Origin: Deltaproteobacteria bacterium CG_4_8_14_3_um_filter_43_13
GTDB taxonomy: Bacteria; Desulfobacterota; UBA8473
Direction of reading: 5' to 3'
Assembly (NCBI GenBank): GCA_002782605.1
Contig: PFIF01000058.1
Coordinates: 1-11,708 of the forward strand
Length of the DNA stretch: 11,708 nt
Each line of letters starts with the position of its first letter. The stretch's first letter is position 1. Below are positions 1 through 6,145 of the stretch, in pieces. Position numbers and translations under genes: made by a program. The notes under the pieces are model-generated. The model had not been told where the DNA came from and made no database searches. It saw only the letters and a list, made by a program, of their open reading frames with translations.

Positions 1-1
1 T

Positions 2-778
2 TTACAGGCTGCTATAGGTGAACGTCTCGTGGATATGGTTATCAATACCCATTGGCACTTCGACCACATTTCCGGAAACTATCTGTTTCCCCAAACTGAA
101 CTATGGATGAATCCCATTGAGGCTGAAGGCTTTTCGGACTTGCGCCGAGTGGCGGAATGGTTTGGCGTCAGGGAGGTGTATGGTGATAGTGGCGTCACCG
201 AATGGATAGAGAAAGTAGCCGACCCCCACACTCCGCAAACTGAGTTTTCACCATGCTATCGTCACGAATGGTGGCTCTCAACTCGATCTCCAGATCGTAC
301 GTATCCATATAATAAAGAGTGGCAGATTGGACAGGCACGTGTGATTATGGTGCATGCCCCCGGTCACACACAAGGTTCGTGCTGCCCGTACTTCCCCGAC
401 GAAGGCCTGGTCTATACGGTTGACTTTGACTTGACCAGCTTCGGACCGTCGTGTGCTAATGTCGATGGAGACTTCAACGAGTTTATTGCCTCAGCTCGTA
501 GGATTGCTCAACTGGACGCCGACTGGTTTCTTACCGGACACCAGGCTGGGATGTTTTCCCGATCTGAGTTTCGAGCACGATTGGATGATTTTTTGGACAT
601 TATTAACAAGCGACAGCAACGTCTTATCGGTTTGCTTGAAGCTGGGGTAAAACCCGAAGATGTTCATAAGCATGGGCTCCTATATCCATCAGAGTATCAG
701 ATGGATCCATGCATTTACATGTGGGAGAGAGTGGGTGTGAGGAAGCATCTGGAACTACTGAAAACCAGATCTGGGTGA
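2..778 (+). CDS. MBL-fold metallo-hydrolase (5'-truncated by window edge)
   Basis: Predicted metallo-beta-lactamase-fold hydrolase; substrate unknown. The reading frame is open to the first base, and the metal-binding motif lies too close to the window start for a full N-terminal strand pair, so the true start is outside. A GTG at 29 is only an internal possible start. Counting from that GTG, the motif THWHFDH gives metal ligands H8, H10, D12 and H13. APGHTQGS supplies H113, a VDFDLTS segment supplies the bridging Asp around residue 132 or 134, and LTGHQ supplies H171. All the expected dinuclear metal ligands are therefore present. The C-terminal ~70 residues are helical and end with TGA at 776-778, only a few bases before the remnant of an IS256 transposase gene on the opposite strand, so the last codons may have been altered by the insertion or deletion. 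The fold call is secure; a specific activity (lactonase, thioesterase, glyoxalase II-like) cannot be assigned. Confidence 0.85.
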   Translation, partial: LQAAIGERLVDMVINTHWHFDHISGNYLFPQTELWMNPIEAEGFSDLRRVAEWFGVREVYGDSGVTEWIEKVADPHTPQTEFSPCYRHEWWLSTRSPDRTYPYNKEWQIGQARVIMVHAPGHTQGSCCPYFPDEGLVYTVDFDLTSFGPSCANVDGDFNEFIASARRIAQLDADWFLTGHQAGMFSRSEFRARLDDFLDIINKRQQRLIGLLEAGVKPEDVHKHGLLYPSEYQMDPCIYMWERVGVRKHLELLKTRSG

Positions 779-781
779 AGG

Positions 782-1021
782 ATGACCTTTTAATGTGAAG
801 TTGCGAGGATAGTAACCATTGCGATGATTAAGATCTCCTTGACCATGTTCATACCACTTTCGCCCAAGAAAATGGGTAAACTCCATGTCCATAAGCCTGG
901 ACAGATATTCACCCACATTGTCTTTGATCTCTGCACGGATCATCTCAAAAATTCTCTCAGGTTGCTCTTGAATCTCCTTGAAAATACTAACAACTTCTGG
1001 TACGCTAATCTCTACTCTCAT
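782..1021 (-). pseudogene. IS256-family (mutator-type) transposase, N-terminal fragment
   Basis: About 80 N-terminal codons of a transposase resembling the IS256/mutator family. Recognisable features are the block MDMEFTHFLGR, followed by a YEHGQGDLNHRNGYYPRN segment and NFTLKG, which in intact members lead on to the DDE catalytic domain of a roughly 400-residue protein. Homology stops right after NFTLKG (about 783-800). The frame then runs into antisense of the upstream hydrolase gene and never recovers, so the catalytic core is absent and the gene cannot be functional. The start ATG (1021-1019) is preceded by AAAGGAG at a normal spacing, so this end was once intact. The family call rests on motif recall, not a search. 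Confidence 0.82.
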
Positions 1022-1130
1022 GGATGCTTCTCCTTTCTTTTAAGGTTTTTGGCTAAAACCCTTTTAAAGGGAAAGCACCCTTTTTTCTACCCTCTCAGAA
1101 TTTACGCAATATATTTTTTGCGGTAAGAGT
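782..1130. mobile_element. Remnant of an IS256-family insertion sequence
   Basis: The broken transposase gene plus about 110 bp of its upstream leader remain; the rest of the element is missing. The outer end probably lies in 1091-1130, an AT-rich stretch just before the next gene. It contains an imperfect inverted repeat, TTACGCAA (1102-1109) facing TTGCGGTAA (1118-1126). The inner end is set by loss of transposase homology at about 782. Because only one terminus is present, no target duplication can be identified and the exact outer boundary is uncertain. Confidence 0.6.
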
Positions 1131-1135
1131 CTTTT

Positions 1136-3358
1136 ATGTTTAAAAAGAAGGAGCCTAATTTGTTACGAAGTGAGATTAGAGACCGTCTGGGAGCCACTCC
1201 TTTAAGAGAAACTAAAAAGTGGCTATTTAATGGTTTTCAGCTCGAGGATAAAAAGAAAGAAGAGATAATATCAAGTCTTTATTCAGGTCACCACTTGCTT
1301 ATTCTTGGGCCTCCGGGAAGTGGCAAGACAGTTCTGGCAGAGAAGATTAGCAGTATTCTTGGCGACATGGAGGTTATAAAAGACTGTCCTGTGAATTGTC
1401 ATCCCCAAATGCCTCTTTGTCCCTGGTGTATGGATAGGAAGATGGAATTGGAGATAGAGCTTCAAGTTATGCCTGCTTCTCAAAGAGTGAAGAGGGTTCA
1501 GGGGAGTCCTGAGCTGCTTCCAGAAGACTTGATAGGGGGGCTGGATCCTGAGGCTGCCATTATCTATGGGCTTCATGACATAAGAGCATTTACACCGGGT
1601 AAACTCCTGAGGTCCAATGGGGGATTTTTGCTTTTAGACTTTGTAGACAGAATACCGGAAAGGGTATTGAATGTTGTTCTCAATGCCCTGGAAGATTCCA
1701 TAAATATCGGTGGCTACGAAGAAAGAATTCAACTGGATACCTTAATCATTGCTACCGGTGGGGAAGGGGCATTGAGGTCTCTGCCTATAGATATGATTGA
1801 TCACTTTGATATTGTAGAACTGCATTATCTTCAAGACCGTGAAATAGAAGGACATATTTTCTTTGATGGAAAGGATATAGATGATAGTCTCAAGGATAAT
1901 ATAATGAGCGTTGTCCACAAAACGAGAGATCATCCTGATATAAAAAGAGGCGTGAGCACAAGAGGGGAAGTTAAATTTGCTGAGTTGATCCCGATATACA
2001 AGCGTATAAGTTCAAAAAAGGACAATGAAATCCTTAAAACAGCTTCAAAAGTCTCCTTGCCCCACAGGATAACCATAGCCCCTCATGCAGAAGCCATAAG
2101 GTCCTCTGATGAGATTGTTGGAGAGATAGTGGATGAAGTCCTATATGGCACCGATAAAAAGAAATATGGTATCGTTCTGACCGAGGAAGAGGTTAGAGGT
2201 CTTATAGAAGAGATAATGCGGGTTGAGAGGTTCAAGCAACCTCTAAAACTGGGGTATTTTGACTTATTGCTAAAAAGGATCCATAGGTTTCCAGAATCAC
2301 AACTCGCTAAAATACACAAGAAGGCGGCAGATCAACTGGAGGAGGATATTCAATCAGGGAACAGAAAGGATATGACGGAAGACCTCCTCTGGGAGATAGA
2401 AGATATGCGCAAAAATAAGGACAGGATGTTTGAAGAGTACAAGAAAAGACTGGAAGAACTTGCCCTTAAGGAGACCCTGGATATGCTTGAGGACAAAAAT
2501 GTCCTTGAAAAGAGCGCTCAAGGATGGGATATGACCAGGAAAGCAGTCACGATGCTCCTTGAAAAGTTGGTCCCGAAATACTGGGATTACTACAATTCAT
2601 CAGGAGATGGGCGGCACAAAACCGGTAAGAGGTTGAACTTTGGTGACGGAAGGATAGTCGGTCTCAGGAGATACAGGTTTGGTGACAGATACAGGGATGT
2701 GTCTATAAAGGATACTATCAGAGAAGCCATTAAAAATCGGCGGGATCAGATAGCCAGAGAAGATATAATGGTAAAAAAAAGGGATATTAGAAAGAAGTTG
2801 GAGATAGCGATGACCATAGACCTTTCGGGGACAATGTCTCAACTGGATAAACTCTGGTATGCAAAAGAGAGCGCTGTAGCTCTTGCTCTGGCCTGCACCC
2901 ATTATAAAGACAGGATTGGCGTAGTAACTTTTTCAAATATGGCTGATATAGTTGTGGAAATTACCGGTAATCCGTATCTGGTTGCGAAGAAGGTCTTAGA
3001 CCTGGAACTTCATGAAAATGCTTTTACCAACATCGGTTATGGACTTTCAAAGGCCCGTTCCCTTTTAACTCAGCACAAAAGGGGGGAAGTGAAACAGCAT
3101 ATAGTTCTCGTTTCTGACGGAGATGCAAATGCCCCCAAGCCTTTTCCTGAAAGATACTGTCTGGAGGAAGCTTCCAAGACTATTAGAAAAGGCATAACTA
3201 TATCCTGTGTTTGCATTAACGAGAAATCGTCAAACCCATGGCTTATGAGAGAGATTTCCAGGATTGGAAAAGGAAGAATTTACGTTATAGGTGGTACAGA
3301 GGAGCTTACCTCAGCATTGCTCGAAGAAAGGAGCTATATATCGAGCTTCGGTGCTTAG
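1136..3358 (+). CDS. Fused AAA+/VWA protein, magnesium-chelatase ChlI/ChlD-like
   Basis: A 740-residue protein joining an N-terminal AAA+ module to a C-terminal von Willebrand A domain, the layout of chelatase/MoxR-type remodelling ATPases. Walker A is GPPGSGKT at residues 58-65. A Cys-rich insert follows (C84, C88, C95, C98), spaced like a zinc site. The Walker B strand reads GGFLLLDF (162-169): the Asp is present but the usual catalytic Glu is Phe. The sensor-1 segment reads IIATGG where relatives have ATMNP, and the expected DRF arginine-finger motif reads DHF. Residues ~340-500 are highly charged and helical, probably a coiled-coil linker. The VWA domain (~555-735) keeps a full MIDAS: DLSGT (D562, S564, T566), T631 and D661 in SDGD. 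A cobalamin or chlorophyll chelatase role has no support from the neighbours. The ATG start has only a weak AAGAG upstream and sits next to the IS remnant. Its TAG stop lies inside a dispersed repeat. Confidence 0.85.
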   Translation: MFKKKEPNLLRSEIRDRLGATPLRETKKWLFNGFQLEDKKKEEIISSLYSGHHLLILGPPGSGKTVLAEKISSILGDMEVIKDCPVNCHPQMPLCPWCMDRKMELEIELQVMPASQRVKRVQGSPELLPEDLIGGLDPEAAIIYGLHDIRAFTPGKLLRSNGGFLLLDFVDRIPERVLNVVLNALEDSINIGGYEERIQLDTLIIATGGEGALRSLPIDMIDHFDIVELHYLQDREIEGHIFFDGKDIDDSLKDNIMSVVHKTRDHPDIKRGVSTRGEVKFAELIPIYKRISSKKDNEILKTASKVSLPHRITIAPHAEAIRSSDEIVGEIVDEVLYGTDKKKYGIVLTEEEVRGLIEEIMRVERFKQPLKLGYFDLLLKRIHRFPESQLAKIHKKAADQLEEDIQSGNRKDMTEDLLWEIEDMRKNKDRMFEEYKKRLEELALKETLDMLEDKNVLEKSAQGWDMTRKAVTMLLEKLVPKYWDYYNSSGDGRHKTGKRLNFGDGRIVGLRRYRFGDRYRDVSIKDTIREAIKNRRDQIAREDIMVKKRDIRKKLEIAMTIDLSGTMSQLDKLWYAKESAVALALACTHYKDRIGVVTFSNMADIVVEITGNPYLVAKKVLDLELHENAFTNIGYGLSKARSLLTQHKRGEVKQHIVLVSDGDANAPKPFPERYCLEEASKTIRKGITISCVCINEKSSNPWLMREISRIGKGRIYVIGGTEELTSALLEERSYISSFGA

Positions 3359-3418
3359 TCTGAAGACCGAAGTGTCCTAACAGTCTTCAGCCTTCAGTCT
3401 ATCCACCTGAGTAGTTAC
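3350..3418. repeat. Dispersed palindromic repeat, copy 1 (shorter)
   Basis: About 69 bp that aligns with 5917-5992 at roughly 90% identity (about 7 substitutions) apart from one 7-bp deletion. It contains a perfect 8-bp stem, CTGAAGAC (3360-3367) with GTCTTCAG (3383-3390), and ends in the shared block ACCTGAGTAGTTAC-like sequence. It starts inside the end of the AAA/VWA gene and supplies that gene's TAG stop (3356-3358). It lies between convergent genes (AAA/VWA on plus, cold-shock gene on minus), so its hairpin could act as a two-way transcription barrier, although no U-run follows. Confidence 0.75.
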
Positions 3419-3464
3419 GTTCTCTTGTCTAACTTCGATGAGATGCTATTAAGTAATTGCAGTA

Positions 3465-3665
3465 CTAGACCTTATTGACGTTTTTAGCCACAGGTCCCCG
3501 GTTGCTGTCTTCAACATCAAAACTTACCCGGTCACCTGCAGCAAGGCTCTTGAATCCGGTTGTGTTGATGGACGAATAGTGGACAAAAATATCTCCACCT
3601 TCATCCTGACTGATAAAACCATACCCCTTTTTGTCACTAAACCACCTTACAGTTCCCTCTACCAA
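3465..3665 (-). CDS. Cold-shock domain protein (CspA family)
   Basis: A 66-residue single cold-shock domain, the normal length for CspA-type RNA chaperones, which bind single-stranded RNA/DNA in the cytoplasm and melt mRNA structure. RNP1 is visible as KGYGFI (residues 13-18) and RNP2 as DIFVHYSSI (25-33), with the typical start GTVRWF and the closing block GDRVSFDVEDSNRGPVAKNV. The start codon is TTG at 3665-3663: no ATG or GTG fits, the domain begins directly after it, and a consensus AAGGAGG (3674-3680) lies 8 nt upstream. The nearest upstream promoter-like sequence is at 3895-3923, implying a leader of about 220 nt. Long leaders are typical of cold-inducible csp genes, but here much of it consists of inverted repeats. 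Cold induction itself is inference, since many csp paralogues are not cold regulated. Confidence 0.95.
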   Translation of the reverse strand: MVEGTVRWFSDKKGYGFISQDEGGDIFVHYSSINTTGFKSLAAGDRVSFDVEDSNRGPVAKNVNKV

Positions 3666-3685
3666 AGCAATAGCCTCCTTTATTG

Positions 3686-3704
3686 TCTCATTCGGGGAAT
3701 GAGA
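3686..3704 (-). promoter_or_regulatory. Stem-loop just upstream of the csp ribosome binding site
   Basis: On the transcript strand, TCTCATTC, loop CCC, GAATGAGA form a perfect 8-bp hairpin. It ends 5 nt before the AAGGAGG of the cold-shock gene. Its position suggests an effect on ribosome access or mRNA stability; this is inference from location only. Confidence 0.45.
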
Positions 3705-3757
3705 GAAAAACCCTCGCCTTCAGGCAAAGACTTCAGTTCGATCTTTTGCGCCGCAAG

Positions 3758-3843
3758 GGTTCGAGGGGTCGAGGATTCCAGGATTCGAGAGTAATAAAGA
3801 AAAGATTCTCCCTTGACCCCTTGAATCCTTGAACCCTCAAACC
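3758..3843. repeat. Large inverted repeat made of 8-bp units
   Basis: Two 32-bp arms, 3758-3789 and 3812-3843, are reverse complements at 25 of 32 positions around a 22-bp AT-rich spacer. Each arm splits cleanly into four octamers. The left arm reads GGTTCGAG, GGGTCGAG, GATTCCAG, GATTCGAG. The right arm, read on the minus strand, gives GGTTTGAG, GGTTCAAG, GATTCAAG, GGGTCAAG. The consensus is roughly G-R-K-T-C-R-A-G. The structure therefore looks like a tandem octamer array present on both strands, in the transcribed leader of the cold-shock gene. Confidence 0.75.
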
Positions 3844-3864
3844 ATCCCGACAAGTCGGGATGGT
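3841..3864. repeat. Perfect 11-bp-stem palindrome
   Basis: ACCATCCCGAC, a 2-nt AA centre, then GTCGGGATGGT. It is GC-rich and abuts the right arm of the octamer inverted repeat. It would form the first hairpin of the csp leader RNA. There is no T-run on either side, so it is not a standard intrinsic terminator. Confidence 0.7.
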
Positions 3865-3894
3865 AGTTGATACGGATCATTTAATATAGCATCC

Positions 3895-3923
3895 TTTATA
3901 GCGAAATGAGTGTTTTGTGTCAA
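3895..3923 (-). promoter_or_regulatory. Near-consensus sigma-70 promoter, probably for the csp gene
   Basis: Read on the minus strand: a perfect -35 TTGACA (3923-3918), a 17-bp spacer, and -10 TATAAA (3900-3895). Transcription would start at about 3888, giving the cold-shock gene a leader of about 220 nt. It sits 30 bp beyond the ppiD-like stop codon on the same strand, so it would give csp its own promoter. Of the promoter candidates in the window this one matches consensus best. Confidence 0.65.
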
Positions 3924-3953
3924 GATAAAAAATAGCATGTGTACGGTATTTCA

Positions 3954-5852
3954 TTACCTAATGTGGCTTAAGTCTTTCACAATCTCTGCACGGGCTTTTA
4001 GGCTGCTAATCCATGCTTGAAAAATCTCTTCCTTCTTTTGTTCAATAAGCGCTTTCTTGAGTCTATCCTTCACCAAATTAAATTTTTCTTTAGCCGCATC
4101 CTTTTTGCTTTTCAATTTAACTATAAAGTAAGTATCGTTAGCATGGAAAACCCTGTTAGCATAAGGGTTATTTGTGGTTAAAGAGAATACATGTTTTTTG
4201 ATCTCTTCAGCGTATCCAATCTTTGGTATGAGACTGTCCCCTCTTCTAAAAAATCCTGTCTCTTCAACCCTTAATTTGTTTTCAGAGATTAGATGTTCCC
4301 ATTTCCTCCCCATTCGTAACCCTTCTGCTAATCCCTCTGCTTTTGCTTTGGCCATAGCATTTCCTTTTTCACTTTGCACGTCTTTTTTTACCCTATCTTT
4401 GACCTCATGGAGTTCGGGTATTCGAGGTTCTACCCTTTCAATCACCTGCAGGATGTAATTTATGCCCGAGGATTTTACCAACTGACTTATCTCGTCCTTT
4501 TTTAGAGAAAAGGCGGCATCAGAAAAAGGCTTATTTCTGCCCAGTTCCTTTATGCTTTCCTCTATAGCGAAGAGGCCTGTCTCATGTAAATCCATCTTTA
4601 TATCGGATGCAAGTTTCTTAAGATTTCTTCCTTCAAAAATCATTGCATTAACATCTTCTGCTTTCTTGTCTGCCAATTCTTGTGCCATTTCCTGTCTCAA
4701 GAGAGAAACAATCTGAGGTCTAACATCCTTTAAAGGTATGGTTCTTGGATTTAGAACCTTTTCAATCTTTAGTATATGAAAGCCGAAAGGACTCTTAATA
4801 ATCGGGCTAACTTCTCCTGCCTTAAGGGAAGATATAGCCTCTCTGATCTGTCCCATCAAATTTCTTCTCTCTATATACCCTAACTCCCCGCCTTTCTTTC
4901 CCGAAGGATCATCTGAGTATGCCCTGGCTAATGTGGCAAAATCTGCCCCCTTTTGTATCTCAGAAAGGATATTTTCCGCTTTCTTTCCTGCCTTCTTAAC
5001 CGATTCAGAATCATCATCAGGGAGGCTCTTGATCAATATATGTCTTGCCTGTATCTTTTCTGGCAAAGTAAACTTTTCTTTGTTCATTTGGTAGTAGTCA
5101 TTTATATTCTCTTCCGTAATCTCGCCTTTCGATTCATAGTCCTTTGGATTAAAACTCAAATACTGCACATTCACCTTAGCTGGTATTCGGTATTTTTCTT
5201 TATGCTTTAAAAAATAGTCGTTTATCTCCTCATCTGACACACTTACCTTGCCGCTAAAGGATGCTGCCATTAAACTTACAAACTCGATATTAACGCTTTC
5301 ATCCTCTAAGGTGTAAATATCCAGTGCTTCCTTGTCAGATATTTTAGCAGTATCTTTTATGACCCCTTCAACCTTCTTTATCAAGAGGTCTCTTTTTTGA
5401 GATGCTTCAAATTCCTCGGGTGTCATCCTGTTGTATCTCAATAAGTTCATATACTGGTAATGATTAAACCTCCCGTCTTTCTGAAAGGCAGGGTGATTCA
5501 TTATTGATTCTTTGAGTTCTTTCTGGGTTACTTTTAAATCGAGACTCTCTGCTTCCTGTATCAAAAGAGCCCTTTCTATTAAACCTTCCAGAGCCATTTC
5601 TTTGAGATTCAGCTGACTAATCAATTTTTCAGAGAGATCGTTCTTATAGACATCCTGATATCTCTTTAACAGGTTTTCATAGGTTTCTCTGTATTCACGG
5701 ATTGTTATATGTTGATTATTGACAGTGGCTATCCTATTACCTTTGTCCTCGCTAAAACTCCCGATACCCCAAAAGACGAAAACTAATATTACAGCAAATA
5801 GGGCTATCTGTATAAACCAGGATCTGGCATGTTTTCTCATTAGGTCAAGCAT
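3954..5852 (-). CDS. ppiD: PpiD-like periplasmic folding factor with parvulin domain (SurA_N/PPIC)
   Basis: A 632-residue membrane-anchored peptidyl-prolyl isomerase/chaperone, close to the ~620 residues of E. coli PpiD, which helps newly exported proteins fold at the Sec translocon. A short cytoplasmic MLDLMRKHARSW segment precedes one membrane helix (~14-33, AVILVFVFWGIGSF). A SurA_N-like chaperone region follows to ~residue 260, then one parvulin domain (~267-366) with the hallmark ARHILI, SDDPSGKKGGELG and SPFGFHILKI blocks, and a long charged C-terminal region. The frame can open at a GTG at 5861, but I prefer ATG at 5852. Relatives begin with MLDLMRKH, and AAGGTGA around 5858-5864 is then a well-spaced ribosome binding site. 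It diverges from the acyl-CoA dehydrogenase gene across a repeat-bearing intergenic region. Many PpiD-type parvulin domains have little isomerase activity, so chaperoning may be the main role. Confidence 0.92.
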   Translation of the reverse strand: MLDLMRKHARSWFIQIALFAVILVFVFWGIGSFSEDKGNRIATVNNQHITIREYRETYENLLKRYQDVYKNDLSEKLISQLNLKEMALEGLIERALLIQEAESLDLKVTQKELKESIMNHPAFQKDGRFNHYQYMNLLRYNRMTPEEFEASQKRDLLIKKVEGVIKDTAKISDKEALDIYTLEDESVNIEFVSLMAASFSGKVSVSDEEINDYFLKHKEKYRIPAKVNVQYLSFNPKDYESKGEITEENINDYYQMNKEKFTLPEKIQARHILIKSLPDDDSESVKKAGKKAENILSEIQKGADFATLARAYSDDPSGKKGGELGYIERRNLMGQIREAISSLKAGEVSPIIKSPFGFHILKIEKVLNPRTIPLKDVRPQIVSLLRQEMAQELADKKAEDVNAMIFEGRNLKKLASDIKMDLHETGLFAIEESIKELGRNKPFSDAAFSLKKDEISQLVKSSGINYILQVIERVEPRIPELHEVKDRVKKDVQSEKGNAMAKAKAEGLAEGLRMGRKWEHLISENKLRVEETGFFRRGDSLIPKIGYAEEIKKHVFSLTTNNPYANRVFHANDTYFIVKLKSKKDAAKEKFNLVKDRLKKALIEQKKEEIFQAWISSLKARAEIVKDLSHIR

Positions 5853-5908
5853 ATTGTTCACCTTTCGTGTGATTAATCTTTCTTAAATTTTAGGCATCTA
5901 TCAGCATA

Positions 5909-5992
5909 GCTACTCAGGTGTTTAGGCTGAAGACCGAAGGCTGAAGCGTCCTAACGGTCTTCCGCCTTAAGTCTATCTACCTGAGTAGTTAC
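5909..5992. repeat. Dispersed palindromic repeat, copy 2 (full-length)
   Basis: A longer copy of the repeat at 3350-3418. Its outer and inner parts pair: GCTACTCAGGT (5909-5919) with ACCTGAGTAGTTAC (5979-5992), and AGGCTGAAGACC (5924-5935) with GGTCTTCCGCCTT (5956-5968), giving an interrupted hairpin of about 84 bp. It contains 7 bp missing from copy 1. It lies between the divergent ppiD-like and acyl-CoA dehydrogenase genes. Size, symmetry and dispersal fit a MITE- or REP-like nonautonomous element. Confidence 0.75.
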
Positions 5993-6070
5993 CTATCAGC
6001 TTACCAATTTTACTCATTGTAGCAAAAAAAGCAACTTTTTTATGAAAGAAACTCCATGAGTCTTATTATC

Positions 6071-6097
6071 TTGACAACCAGACAAAAAATGGATAAG
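6071..6097 (+). promoter_or_regulatory. Candidate promoter of the acyl-CoA dehydrogenase operon
   Basis: TTGACA at 6071-6076 is a perfect -35. GATAAG (6092-6097) matches 4 of 6 -10 positions but only with a short 15-bp spacer. The rest of the 5853-6145 divergent region holds the dispersed repeat and an AT-only hairpin around 6024-6040. No operator could be recognised. Confidence 0.35.
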
Positions 6098-6145
6098 TGA
6101 ATGAGTAACCTGAAAGAAAATTTAATAAACAAGGAGGAAAATGGC

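Noticed and set aside
3680..3880. 66-codon minus-strand frame upstream of the cold-shock gene
   Set aside because: It consists almost entirely of the octamer inverted repeat and palindrome, has no ribosome binding site, and would start only a few bases after the predicted transcription start.
5853..5861. GTG at 5861 as start of the ppiD-like gene
   Set aside because: It lies within the probable ribosome binding site of the better ATG at 5852, where the family-typical MLDLMRKH begins.
6101..6145. Upstream ATG at 6101 as start of the acyl-CoA dehydrogenase
   Set aside because: No ribosome binding site ahead of it, and the extra 15 residues are unlike the family; ATG 6146 has a consensus site.
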